From assembly GCF_904426505.1 (NCBI RefSeq), contig NZ_CAJGBN010000072.1:142219-206218 (forward strand): DNA of 64,000 nt, given 5' to 3'. Shown here piece after piece: positions 17,723 through 26,336 of the stretch; the first letter of the stretch is position 1, and every line of letters starts with the position of its first letter. The notes below the pieces were generated by a model. It worked only from the letters and a program-made list of their open reading frames with translations. It was not told the DNA's origin and made no database searches. The position numbers and the translations under genes are program-made. The stretch is from Rubrivivax sp. A210. GTDB taxonomy: Bacteria; Pseudomonadota; Gammaproteobacteria; Burkholderiales; Burkholderiaceae_C.

Positions 17723-18054
17723 TGATGGGCCTCTGGGAAGGCGCGATCGCCGTCGTCGGCCTGACGTTGATCACCGTGGTCACGCGCGGCTTCTTCTTCC
17801 TCTCCGAGCGCGAGATTCCCATCCCCGAATGGCTGCGCCAGGGCTTGCGCTATGCGCCGCTGGCGGCGCTGGCCGCGGTGGTGCTGCCCGAGGTGGTGAT
17901 GAGCCAGGGCCAATTGATCAGCACCTGGCGCGACGCGCGCCTCTTTGCCGCCGCCGCCGGCCTGGCCTACTTCTGGTGGCGGCGCGGCATCCTCGGCACC
18001 ATCCTCACCGGCATGGCCGTGCTGCTGCCGCTGCGGCTGGGCCTGGGCTGGTAG
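17722..18054 (+). CDS. azlD: AzlD family small transporter subunit
   Basis: 110 residues and four hydrophobic segments, with RGFFFLSEREIPIPEWLRQG and YAPLAALAAVVLPEV, the AzlD signature. Small partner of AzlC in branched-chain amino acid export. Its ATG overlaps the azlC stop. pgk follows after 43 bp, with a TAGAAT box in the gap. Confidence 0.92.
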   Translation: MMGLWEGAIAVVGLTLITVVTRGFFFLSEREIPIPEWLRQGLRYAPLAALAAVVLPEVVMSQGQLISTWRDARLFAAAAGLAYFWWRRGILGTILTGMAVLLPLRLGLGW

Positions 18055-18062
18055 TCCGAACC

Positions 18063-18068
18063 TAGAAT
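18063..18068 (+). promoter_or_regulatory. Putative -10 box for pgk
   Basis: TAGAAT lies 29 bp before the pgk ATG, just after the azlD stop codon. A -35 is not obvious. The pgk ribosome-binding site AGGAGAG follows at 18087-18093. Confidence 0.3.
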
Positions 18069-18097
18069 TCCCCCGCTATCCAAGACAGGAGAGAACC

Positions 18098-19291
18098 ATG
18101 AACGTGCTCCGACTGGCCGATCTCGTTGCCCAGGGCCGCGTGGCCGGCAAGCGGGTCTTCATCCGCGCCGACCTCAACGTGCCGCAGGACGACGAGGGCC
18201 GCATCACCGAGGACACGCGCATCCGCGCCAGCGTGCCGGCGATACGCCTGGCGCTGGACGCCGGCGCCGCGGTGATGGTCACCTCCCACCTGGGCCGCCC
18301 CACCGAAGGCGAGTTCAAGCCCGAGGACAGCCTGGCCCCGGTGGCCGACCGCCTGGGCGAGCTGCTCGGCCGCCAGGTGCCGCTGCGCGACGGCTGGGTC
18401 GACGGCGTCGAGGTCGAGCCGGGCCAGGTGGTGCTGCTCGAGAACTGTCGCCTCAACAAGGGCGAGAAGAAGAACAACGAGGCGCTGTCGCGCAAGATGG
18501 CGGCGCTGTGCGACATCTTCGTGCATGACGCCTTCGGCACCGCCCACCGCGCCGAGGCCACCACCTACGGCATCGCGCAGTTCGCGCCCATCGCCTGCGC
18601 CGGCCCGCTGCTGGCGGCCGAGATCGACGCCATCACCCAGGCCCTGGCCAACCCCAAGAGGCCGCTGCTGGCGGTGGTGGGCGGCAGCAAGGTCAGCACC
18701 AAGCTGAGCATCCTGCAAAGCCTGGCGTCCAAGGTCGATGGCCTGGTGGTCGGTGGCGGCATCGCCAACACCTTTCTGCTGGCCGCCGGCCTGCCCATCG
18801 GCAAGAGCCTGGCCGAGCACGAGATGGTGGATGAGGCGCGCGCCGTCATCGCGGCCATGAAGGCGCGCGGCGCCGAGGTGCCCATCCCCACCGACGTGGT
18901 CACCGCCAAGAGCTTTGCCGCCGACGCCAAGGCCACCGTCAAGGCCGCCGCCGACGTGGCCGCCGACGATCTCATCCTCGACATCGGCCCCGAGACCGCG
19001 GCCCTGCTGGCGAAGAAGCTGATGGCCGCCGGCACCATCGTCTGGAACGGCCCGGTGGGCGTGTTCGAGTTCGACGCCTTCGCCCACGGCACCGAGACGG
19101 TGGCGCGCGCCATTGCGGCAAGCCCCGCTTTCAGCATCGCCGGCGGCGGCGACACGCTGGCGGCCATCGCCAAGTACAAGCTCGACCGCGACATCGGCTA
19201 CATCAGCACCGGCGGCGGCGCCTTCCTCGAGGTGCTCGAGGGCAAGACGCTGCCGGCCTTCGAGATCTTGTCCAGGCGCGCCCAGGGCTGA
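18098..19291 (+). CDS. pgk: Phosphoglycerate kinase
   Basis: 397 residues, standard length. Conserved segments: VFIRADLNVPQDD, MVTSHLGRPTEGEF, ENCRLNKGEKKNNEAL, FVHDAFGTAHRAEAT, VVGGSKVSTKLSILQSL and WNGPVGVFEFDAFAHGT, plus GGGDTLAAI near the end. Interconverts 1,3-bisphosphoglycerate and 3-phosphoglycerate with ATP formation. Strong ribosome-binding site AGGAGAG. In many Burkholderiales pgk is followed directly by pyk and fba; here maeB, a small Cys-rich gene and a 3.6-kb low-GC gene intervene. Confidence 0.98.
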   Translation: MNVLRLADLVAQGRVAGKRVFIRADLNVPQDDEGRITEDTRIRASVPAIRLALDAGAAVMVTSHLGRPTEGEFKPEDSLAPVADRLGELLGRQVPLRDGWVDGVEVEPGQVVLLENCRLNKGEKKNNEALSRKMAALCDIFVHDAFGTAHRAEATTYGIAQFAPIACAGPLLAAEIDAITQALANPKRPLLAVVGGSKVSTKLSILQSLASKVDGLVVGGGIANTFLLAAGLPIGKSLAEHEMVDEARAVIAAMKARGAEVPIPTDVVTAKSFAADAKATVKAAADVAADDLILDIGPETAALLAKKLMAAGTIVWNGPVGVFEFDAFAHGTETVARAIAASPAFSIAGGGDTLAAIAKYKLDRDIGYISTGGGAFLEVLEGKTLPAFEILSRRAQG

Positions 19292-19386
19292 GCGCGCGCC
19301 GCCTGCCCAAGTGGACACTGCGGAGCGAGAAACAGCGCGATCCGCAGTAGTCTGCCGCCATCCAACAATCCCAACAGGAGACCGCC

Positions 19387-21702
19387 GTGGCCCCCAAGCT
19401 CTCTGATGCCGAACAGGCGTTGCGCGAAGCCGCGCTCGAATACCACCGGGCGCCCACGCGCGGCAAGATCGCGGTCACGCCGACCAAGCCGCTGTCCAAC
19501 CAGCGCGACCTGAGCCTGGCCTATTCGCCCGGTGTGGCCTATGCCTGCCTGGCCATCGAGGAAGACCCCTCGCTGGCCCACGAATACACCAGCCGCGGCA
19601 ACCTGGTGGGTGTGGTCACCAATGGCACGGCGGTGCTGGGCCTGGGCGACATCGGCCCGCTGGCCGGCAAGCCGGTGATGGAGGGCAAGGGCTGCCTGTT
19701 CAAGAAGTTCGCCGGCATCGACGTCTTCGACATCGAACTGGCCGAGCACGACCCCGACAAGCTGATCGAGATCATCGCCGCGCTCGAGCCCACGCTGGGC
19801 GGCGTCAACCTCGAGGACATCAAGGCGCCCGAGTGCTTCTACATCGAGAAGAAGCTGCGCGAGCGCATGAACATCCCGGTCTTCCACGACGACCAGCACG
19901 GCACGGCCATCATCTCGTCGGCGGCGCTGCTCAACGGCCTGGAACTGGTGGGCAAGAACATCGGCGAGGTCAAGCTCGCGGTCTCGGGCGCCGGCGCGGC
20001 GGCCATCGCCTGCCTGGACGTGATGGTGGGCCTGGGCGTCAAGCGCGAGAACGTCTTCGTCTGCGACAGCAAGGGCGTGATTCGCGAAGGCCGCGAAGAC
20101 TTCGCCCGCCTCGACGAGAGCAAGCTGCGCTACTGCCAGCGCACCGACAGCAAGACCCTGGCCGACGTGGTGAAGGACGCCGACGTCTTTCTCGGCTGCA
20201 GCGCCGCCGGCGTGCTCAGCGTCGAGATGGTTATGACGATGGCGGCCAAGCCCATCATCCTGGCGCTGGCCAACCCCGAGCCCGAGATCCGCCCCGAACT
20301 GGCCAAGGCCGCGCGGCCCGACTGCATCATCGCCACCGGGCGCAGCGACTACCCCAACCAGGTCAACAACGTCCTGTGCTTCCCGTACATCTTCCGCGGC
20401 GCGCTGGACTGCGGCGCGACCAAGATCACCGAGGCCATGAAGCTGGCCTGCGTGCGCGAGATCGCCGCCCTGGCCAAGGCCGAGACCAGTGACGAGGTGG
20501 CCGCCGCCTACCAGGGCCGCGAGCTCAAGTTCGGCCCCGACTACCTGATCCCCACACCGTTTGACGTGCGCCTGATCCTGCGCATCGCGCCGGCGGTGGC
20601 CAAGGCGGCCGTCGAGTCGGGCGTGGCCACGCGCCCCATCGCCGACCTCGAGGGCTATCGCGAGAGCCTGTCGCGCTTCGTCTACCAGACCGGCATGTTC
20701 ATGCGCCCGGTGTTCGCCACCGCCAAGGCCTCCTGTTCCAAGGGTGCGGCGCGCGTGGTCTATGCCGAGGGCGAGGACGAGCGCGTGCTGCGCGCGCTGC
20801 AGGTGGTGCTCGACGAAGGCCTGGCCAAGCCCATCCTGGTGGGCCGGCCCGAAGTGGTGAAGATGCGCATCGAGCGTGCCGGCCTGCGCCTGCAAGTGGG
20901 GCGCGACTTCGAGATCTGCGACCCCGAGAACGACCCGCGCTTCCGCGAATACTGGGAAACCTACCGCGGCCTGATGGGGCGCGACGGCGTCACGCCCGAG
21001 GTGGCCAAGTCGGCGGTGCGGCGCAGCAACACGCTGATCTCGTCCATCATGCTCAAGCGCGGCGAGGCCGACGCGATGATCTGCGGCCTCGTCGGCCGCT
21101 ACGACGGCCATCTTGAGCACATCCGCCACGTCATCGGCCGCAAGTCGGGCGTGCGCACGCTGGCGGCGATGAATGCGCTGATGCTGCAGGAGCAGACCCT
21201 CTTCATCACCGACACCTTCGTCAACGAGGAGCCCAGCGCCGAAGAACTGGCCGACATCGCGCTGATGGCCGCGGCCGAGGTGCGCCGCTTCGGCCTGCCG
21301 CCCAAGGTGGCCTTTCTCTCGCACTCGATCTACGGCAGTTCGTCGCGGCCGGCGGCGCGGCGCATGCGCGAGGCCAACGCGCTGTTCCGCGAGCGCGCAC
21401 CGCACGACATTGAGAGCGACGGCGAGATGCACGGCGACGCGGCGCTGTCGGAAACGGTGCGCCGCGGCTACCTGCCCGAGACCACGCTGAGCGGCGCCGC
21501 CAACTTGCTGGTGCTGCCCAACCTGGACGCCGCCAACATCCTCTTCAACGTGCTCAAGATGACCGGCGGCCACGGCGTCACCGTCGGTCCCATCCTGCTG
21601 GGCGCGGCCAAGCCGGTACACATCCTCACGCCGTCGGCGACGGTGCGCCGCATCGTCAACATGACGGCGCTGGCGGTGGCCGACGCGGCCGAGGTCGACT
21701 GA
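19387..21702 (+). CDS. maeB: NADP-dependent malic enzyme, MaeB type
   Basis: 771 residues, the long bacterial form. N-terminal malic domain (SLAYSPGVAYACLAI, FHDDQHGTAIISSAALLNGLE), NAD(P)-binding domain (VSGAGAAAIACLDVMVGLG), then a phosphotransacetylase-like domain from about residue 440 (ARVVYAEGEDERVLRAL onward), which in this class is regulatory and binds acetyl-CoA. Oxidatively decarboxylates malate to pyruvate, yielding NADPH. GTG start at 19387 with AGGAG six bases upstream. Its position between pgk and pyk suits a role around pyruvate. A hairpin without T-tract follows. Confidence 0.96.
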   Translation: MAPKLSDAEQALREAALEYHRAPTRGKIAVTPTKPLSNQRDLSLAYSPGVAYACLAIEEDPSLAHEYTSRGNLVGVVTNGTAVLGLGDIGPLAGKPVMEGKGCLFKKFAGIDVFDIELAEHDPDKLIEIIAALEPTLGGVNLEDIKAPECFYIEKKLRERMNIPVFHDDQHGTAIISSAALLNGLELVGKNIGEVKLAVSGAGAAAIACLDVMVGLGVKRENVFVCDSKGVIREGREDFARLDESKLRYCQRTDSKTLADVVKDADVFLGCSAAGVLSVEMVMTMAAKPIILALANPEPEIRPELAKAARPDCIIATGRSDYPNQVNNVLCFPYIFRGALDCGATKITEAMKLACVREIAALAKAETSDEVAAAYQGRELKFGPDYLIPTPFDVRLILRIAPAVAKAAVESGVATRPIADLEGYRESLSRFVYQTGMFMRPVFATAKASCSKGAARVVYAEGEDERVLRALQVVLDEGLAKPILVGRPEVVKMRIERAGLRLQVGRDFEICDPENDPRFREYWETYRGLMGRDGVTPEVAKSAVRRSNTLISSIMLKRGEADAMICGLVGRYDGHLEHIRHVIGRKSGVRTLAAMNALMLQEQTLFITDTFVNEEPSAEELADIALMAAAEVRRFGLPPKVAFLSHSIYGSSSRPAARRMREANALFRERAPHDIESDGEMHGDAALSETVRRGYLPETTLSGAANLLVLPNLDAANILFNVLKMTGGHGVTVGPILLGAAKPVHILTPSATVRRIVNMTALAVADAAEVD

Positions 21703-21736
21703 GGGACGAGCGGGCTGGCGGGCAGGGGGCCGGGTC

Positions 21737-21758
21737 GGGCGCCGCCCCCCGGGCGCCC
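21737..21758 (+). terminator. GC hairpin after maeB
   Basis: GGGCGCC and GGCGCCC arms (7 bp) flank a C-rich loop 35 bp after the maeB stop. No U-tract follows, so intrinsic termination is uncertain; it could act with Rho or as a 3' stabiliser. Confidence 0.3.
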
Positions 21759-21783
21759 GCCCTGACGCCGCAAGGCCCCCCGC

Positions 21784-21789
21784 TATACT
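21784..21789 (+). promoter_or_regulatory. Putative -10 box of the small Cys-rich gene
   Basis: TATACT, 33 bp upstream of the ATG at 21823, with CTGACG about 16 bp further upstream as a weak -35. It stands out in a GC-rich gap. Confidence 0.4.
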
Positions 21790-21822
21790 TGGGCTCCGTT
21801 TGAAACCTCGTGTGTAGCGAAG

Positions 21823-22137
21823 ATGGTTGACCTGCTTGCCGCCTATCGCCACGTTTCGAACAACTGGCAGGAAATCCAATCCAGCAAGACCTGCGGCTGC
21901 TGCGCCTGCATGCAGATCTTTCCGCCTGACGAGATCGTCGCCTGGGCCGGACTGGAGATGGACAACTTCGACGACCCCGCCGCCATCGCCAAGCAGACCG
22001 CCCTCTGCCCGCGCTGCGGCAGCGAATCGGTGATTGGCGACAAGTCCGGCTTCCACCCCAGCATGCAGTTCCTGGGGGCGATGAACGAGGCCTGGTTTCA
22101 GCGGACGATCATCCGCAAGCCGAGTGCGAAGAAGTAG
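21823..22137 (+). CDS. Small Cys-rich (probable zinc-binding) protein
   Basis: 104 residues, no signal peptide. Four clustered cysteines, C24-G-C26-C27-A-C29, and a CPRC pair (C62, C65) followed by GSESVIGDKSGF suggest a treble-clef or zinc-ribbon-like metal site. Similar proteins are annotated only as cytoplasmic proteins of unknown function as far as I recall. It appears to have its own promoter (TATACT at 21784) and no operon partner. The function cannot be assigned. Confidence 0.8.
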   Translation: MVDLLAAYRHVSNNWQEIQSSKTCGCCACMQIFPPDEIVAWAGLEMDNFDDPAAIAKQTALCPRCGSESVIGDKSGFHPSMQFLGAMNEAWFQRTIIRKPSAKK

Positions 22138-22300
22138 GGAGTGAGGGGCCGCGGGGCCGCATTGGGCGCGGCGCGGGTTCCGCGCTCTTGCGCCATGGGT
22201 GGGACATATCTTGGCGTCGGTTCCCAAGCCCAGGCCGTTAGAACGGGGCGCATGATTCGGCGCGCTTGAATCGTGTGTCGGTTTTTGTGGGCGGCATTCA

Positions 22301-25300
22301 CTACTCGCCGATTTGCGCCGCGCTCAATGTCACATGCACATGATCATTGTGATCATTGCGAAAGATGACCTTTGCATTCGAGAAGCTTCCGCCAAAGTTC
22401 AAGGACTCCACTACCGATCCTGACGTTTCGAAGCGCGTGCGTGAAATAACTCCAGTGCGTATCAGCGCAGAACACCATCCTGCGGCGACTCCGCTTATCG
22501 GTGTGCCGCTGCAATAGATGATCTGCGCCACACTGTCGAGTTCCGCCAGTGCGGCAAGTCCATTCCGAGTGGCCGTGACCCAAGCCGCGACGCGGTTGTA
22601 CGCCTGGATGGCCGCCTGTGGCGCCGGACTGGAGAGCAACCCGAATGCGCCAATTACATTGGTTTGCAACGCAAGGAAGTTCTGACCTCCGCTGCCGGCA
22701 CCGGGAAAACGGTAGAAGTGAAAAGTATCGACGTCGGTGCCCCGACCGTGCGTATGGTGCCGGATATTGCGTCCGTGTTCGCCCGATATGTCATCGATTT
22801 CACGTATCAGTCCGGAGTTGGTCAGCAACCAACCATAAGTGCCGCGAGCGACCCAGTCGTCACCGCCCGCGTCGCGGCGGCCGTAGCGCGCGATGCCGTC
22901 AGGCATGCGCCACAGCGCTCTCTTGACGCCGACACTTTTTTCGTCCCGCAGATCGCCACCTTCGGCGGTGGTTGCTGTGACCATGAAGCGGTAGACGATA
23001 TCGCGTGCAGGCGGGGGTTGGCTGGCCACAATGGATGCTGACATCTCATGCGTGACGCGCACTCGAAGTATGGCGCTGGTATCGTCCAGAGATATGACCT
23101 GCACCTCGGCAGAGCCTGGCGTCGCGTCCTGAAGCACGGTTTGCAATACCTCACCTGAACCGCTGCGCAGTTCCACACTCAAGTTTCTCAGTACCGACCT
23201 CGATGGTTTACTCACATCGATGTCGAAGGTGCGCTGAAGCAAGTTGCTCGCTGAGGGGCGAGGAATACTGTAGTAATTGCCATCGTTGGCGGCGCCCGGA
23301 ATCGTGTCGGAACTGACGGCGCCAATCAACAAGGTCGCCGTCGATTCCAGCGTTGCCAATACCTCCGTCGCCAATCGGTCGTCACCGACGTTGACGCTGG
23401 TGGCGTACAGTAGCAGCGCGGTGTCGCTGGCAGCTGCCAGTGCCTCGACATCGATCTCGTGCTTGATCTCGTCCGTGGCTCCGTCGCCGCGCCATACCGG
23501 CTCTGTGGTCAACTGCGAATTGATTTGCCGCCTGATATCGAACAATAGCTCACCATCGGGCGCATGCACCGAGATGCCCCACACGTCATCGAATATGCTG
23601 TCTTGCAATACGAAGGTCGGATACTCATTCGTGAAGACAGAGTACCTCAGGGTCACCTTCTTCGTGCCCTGCCTGACTGGAAGTCGAGCAGCACCCTGCG
23701 CGATGACGTTACGCGCGGCACCCTCCGCCGCAACGGTGGCGCTGGTGGCATCGATCAAGGCCGTTGCTGGGGCCCGCAGCCGGGCAGGCTGCGCGGCTCG
23801 TGCAATGGCGGACCTGCGCGCAGCGAGCTGTTCCGAGGACAAGGTGGCGTGCTCGGCAGTTCGGCCGGTATCGATTCCCATCGCATTGATCGGGAGGGGC
23901 TGCATCGAAAGCGGCGGCACGTTGGCCAGGATGTCGGCTGGCCCGCGCAGCGTCAGGCGCACCATGGTGTCGCGAGTGATCGCAGCGCTGCCTGAGGCCA
24001 CATACATCGTGGTGCCAGCGGATAGGCCGCCGCTGAAGCTGAGGTTGCCAGCGGGGACGTCGGGAAGCGCGATGAAGCCATTGGCGTCGGATTGGGTGAC
24101 AAAGCGGACGTCGCTGTTGAGTACCGCGGCGGTGATGCGTACCCCCGCCAGTGGCAGGGCTTGGTTCGACGGCGGCGCGACCAACTGCACGCGTACCCGG
24201 TAGGCGGCCAGGTAGAAGGACGTGGAAGCGACATGGACGGCGCCAGCCAGGTCGGAGCCGCCCACCTCCAGTCTCAGCCGGCCCAGCTTGCCGGCCAGTG
24301 CCTGGATGAAGTCAGCACCGTTGGCTGCTGCACTGCCGTCGGCTTGCAGCGTGAACAGTTGGCCAAGGTTGCTGTAGTTGCCGCGAACGTCGACAAGGCT
24401 GACGTTGTCCAGGCTCACGAGCTTCACGGCTTTCTCATCCTTGAAGAAACGCAGCGTGACAGCGGCACTGCCGCGTGGCAGCACACGCTGCCGGACCTGC
24501 TCGATTCTCACCAAACTGCCGACACCTATTTCCTTGCCCTCGTCGACCACAATCTTCACCGGCGTACTCGACCCGGCGACGGTGGGTGGAAGCAGGCTGC
24601 TGCCGCCCTCATTGGGCGGACGCGTGACGGCAATGGTCCGGCTATCAGTGGGTGCCTGGATCGACAACTTCCCGGCGCCGTCAGTGATGCCTCGCACGAC
24701 GCCGTCGACGCTGACTTCCCAGCCCGCCCCGACGGGCGTCTCGCCCGGGCCTGCGACTCCAGCCGGGTAGACCGCACTGACCACGATCTGCGCCGAATTG
24801 GCATCTGCGAGCCTGCGCCCATGCACGCCGAACACGGTTGTGCCCACGCTCTTTCCATAGGTGAGCAGTCGCACGACGGTGGACACCGATGCGCCCGGCG
24901 CCAGCGTGCCGGCCGGTAGCGGCAATGCGACGTAATCTGCACCTCCTGTCGTGCGGCCGTCGCTGTTGTACAGCGCGATCTGAGCCGGCGTGGCGGACTC
25001 CAAGGCCAACGCCAGCGGGCCGAGAAAGGTGTCGGTCGAGCAGTTGGTGACGGTGACCTGGGCGTCGAACGTACCGGTCGTGCGGTTGGGCACCAAACCA
25101 CCACGTACCACCTGGACAGCGCTCGTCAGATTCTCGGCCTGGGCGCCTGCGGCCAACAGGATTCCGGCCATCAGCGCCGCGACACCTCGGCGGCCCAAGC
25201 GCAAACGCGCTAACCCCAGCACCAGCAGTGAAGCCAATGCCAGGTTCCATGCGCTTGGTTCAGGCACGGCAGCCATCTCTGTCGGCGTTGCGCTCCAGGA

Positions 25301-25912
25301 TACGCCCTCGTCGGCTGTCGCATGGTAGACCGTCAAGTGCCCGCCGTTGGTGCCGTCCACGACCAGCAGCAACAAGGCATTGTTGCCGGTGGGGTCGTCG
25401 GTTTCCAACTGCGGTTGCCCTTCAGTGCCAAGCAACAAGATCGAGAAGCTGTCTCCGAACTCTTCCGCCTCTGGGGTCAGCGAGGTCGCATCGAAAACGA
25501 AGCTCAGGTTGTCCGTTCCGACGAACTCGACCAGCATCTCGCTGAATGGACTGGTGTCGCGCAGCACGAGGCCGGAGGCGAGATCGCCATCAACCGAACC
25601 GGCTCGTCGGCCTGCGCGCAGTGTCCCGTCGCTCGTGAAGTCACCCAGGACGATCTGATTGGCAGCAAGGCCACCGTTGATAAGGTCCAGTGCGAGGGCG
25701 CCCGACATCCCCGTGGCAAGCAGGCCGCTGGCCCGGAATCTCAGCGATCCGGCCTGCGCGGCACCAATCAGCATGCAGCAGAAGACCAGAATTCCGAGCC
25801 GGCGTATCCACGCGAAGGCAGGTTCACTACCCTGGCTGGTTTGGCGCGTTCGGTTCTCCTTCGGTGGACTCCATTCTTCACCTGGTGAACAGGTGGGTGT
25901 CTGCGACCGCAT
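22301..25912 (-). CDS. PEP-CTERM protein fused in frame to a secreted protein with C-terminal LAS-type peptidase domain
   Basis: 1203 residues from ATG 25912 (the frame opens further, to 26095). Residue numbers are from 25912. Signal-like segment 34-54 (RRLGILVFCCMLIGAAQA). Residues 55-215: small secreted domain. 216-243: complete PEP-CTERM signal (VPEPSAW, hydrophobic stretch, RLRLGRRG). With no stop codon, 244-259 (VAALMAGILLAAGAQA) then forms a second export-signal-like segment. 260-990: beta-rich Ig-like units. The last 150 residues contain H1055-x6-D1062 (HGRGTDVD) and DHNDHVHV (H1191, H1193), the zinc-ligand pattern of LAS peptidases (MepA, VanX). Internal start candidates are TTG 25204 and ATG 25171. 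GC is visibly lower than in neighbours, suggesting transfer. Alternatives: two genes joined by a recent mutation, or a sequencing indel; a +1 shift near 25175 would create a TGATG stop-start. Confidence 0.75.
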   Translation of the reverse strand: MRSQTPTCSPGEEWSPPKENRTRQTSQGSEPAFAWIRRLGILVFCCMLIGAAQAGSLRFRASGLLATGMSGALALDLINGGLAANQIVLGDFTSDGTLRAGRRAGSVDGDLASGLVLRDTSPFSEMLVEFVGTDNLSFVFDATSLTPEAEEFGDSFSILLLGTEGQPQLETDDPTGNNALLLLVVDGTNGGHLTVYHATADEGVSWSATPTEMAAVPEPSAWNLALASLLVLGLARLRLGRRGVAALMAGILLAAGAQAENLTSAVQVVRGGLVPNRTTGTFDAQVTVTNCSTDTFLGPLALALESATPAQIALYNSDGRTTGGADYVALPLPAGTLAPGASVSTVVRLLTYGKSVGTTVFGVHGRRLADANSAQIVVSAVYPAGVAGPGETPVGAGWEVSVDGVVRGITDGAGKLSIQAPTDSRTIAVTRPPNEGGSSLLPPTVAGSSTPVKIVVDEGKEIGVGSLVRIEQVRQRVLPRGSAAVTLRFFKDEKAVKLVSLDNVSLVDVRGNYSNLGQLFTLQADGSAAANGADFIQALAGKLGRLRLEVGGSDLAGAVHVASTSFYLAAYRVRVQLVAPPSNQALPLAGVRITAAVLNSDVRFVTQSDANGFIALPDVPAGNLSFSGGLSAGTTMYVASGSAAITRDTMVRLTLRGPADILANVPPLSMQPLPINAMGIDTGRTAEHATLSSEQLAARRSAIARAAQPARLRAPATALIDATSATVAAEGAARNVIAQGAARLPVRQGTKKVTLRYSVFTNEYPTFVLQDSIFDDVWGISVHAPDGELLFDIRRQINSQLTTEPVWRGDGATDEIKHEIDVEALAAASDTALLLYATSVNVGDDRLATEVLATLESTATLLIGAVSSDTIPGAANDGNYYSIPRPSASNLLQRTFDIDVSKPSRSVLRNLSVELRSGSGEVLQTVLQDATPGSAEVQVISLDDTSAILRVRVTHEMSASIVASQPPPARDIVYRFMVTATTAEGGDLRDEKSVGVKRALWRMPDGIARYGRRDAGGDDWVARGTYGWLLTNSGLIREIDDISGEHGRNIRHHTHGRGTDVDTFHFYRFPGAGSGGQNFLALQTNVIGAFGLLSSPAPQAAIQAYNRVAAWVTATRNGLAALAELDSVAQIIYCSGTPISGVAAGWCSALIRTGVISRTRFETSGSVVESLNFGGSFSNAKVIFRNDHNDHVHVTLSAAQIGE
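25184..25267 (-). other. Internal PEP-CTERM sorting signal
   Basis: Codons for VPEPSAW, a 13-residue hydrophobic stretch and the basic cluster RLRLGRRG: the tripartite substrate signal of exosortases. Such signals are normally C-terminal; here about 960 further residues follow in the same frame. Confidence 0.85.
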
Positions 25913-25928
25913 GACTCCTGCCGGAGTC
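25854..25928 (-). promoter_or_regulatory. Two-hairpin leader and strong Shine-Dalgarno of the PEP-CTERM fusion gene
   Basis: On the minus strand: GACTCC-GGCA-GGAGTC (25928-25913, perfect 6-bp stem), CACCTG-TTCAC-CAGGTG (25895-25879, perfect 6-bp stem), then AAGGAGAA (25861-25854). No ATG, GTG or TTG in the fusion frame lies at proper distance after AAGGAG. The annotated ATG 25912 lies between the hairpins, just after AGGAG. The start is therefore uncertain, and part of this stretch may be untranslated, structured leader. Confidence 0.5.
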
Positions 25929-26336
25929 TGCCGTACGGCTACCTGTCGCCACGTTCGAGCCAGGGCGCGTGGGTCATTGGCAATGGCAGGCAGTGCTTTG
26001 CTCCGGCCACACGCGCATCGAACTGCTGCTGCCCATCGACGGCTGCGCTTCTCTCCAGTACCGAATCTCAGGCCCATGAGCTTTTCCCTTCGCATCTGTC
26101 GAAGGCTTGAAATTCTGAAACTCGAATCGCAGCGCGCAAGCTGTCAGGACTGACAGTTGCCGGCCTTCGCCGATCTTCGCTAACCTGGAGGGTTTGCCTG
26201 TGCAAAAGGCCCTTCTACAGTGCGTGCCGAAGCTGCTGGCAACCGCCTGCGCCGCGCCACTTCCCCGTAACGCAGCCGTAACCCGCGCCGCCCTGCGGCG
26301 CCGATAATCGCGGCCCTACAACGAGGAGACTCCGTC
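25929..26336. other. Gap before the fusion gene and pyk
   Basis: About 400 bp with no convincing gene; only an N-terminal extension of the fusion frame (to 26095) is open. It contains a dyad CTGTCA-GGAC-TGACAG (26141-26156) and a GATAAT box (26303-26308) 28 bp before pyk, followed by the pyk ribosome-binding site GAGGAG. Confidence 0.5.

Noticed and set aside
25845..25870. CCGAAGGAG in the leader of the fusion gene resembles the core of glycine riboswitches
   Set aside because: The flanking GGAGAG and CTCTCAGG elements and the P3 stem of a glycine aptamer are absent, and the gene has no link to glycine.
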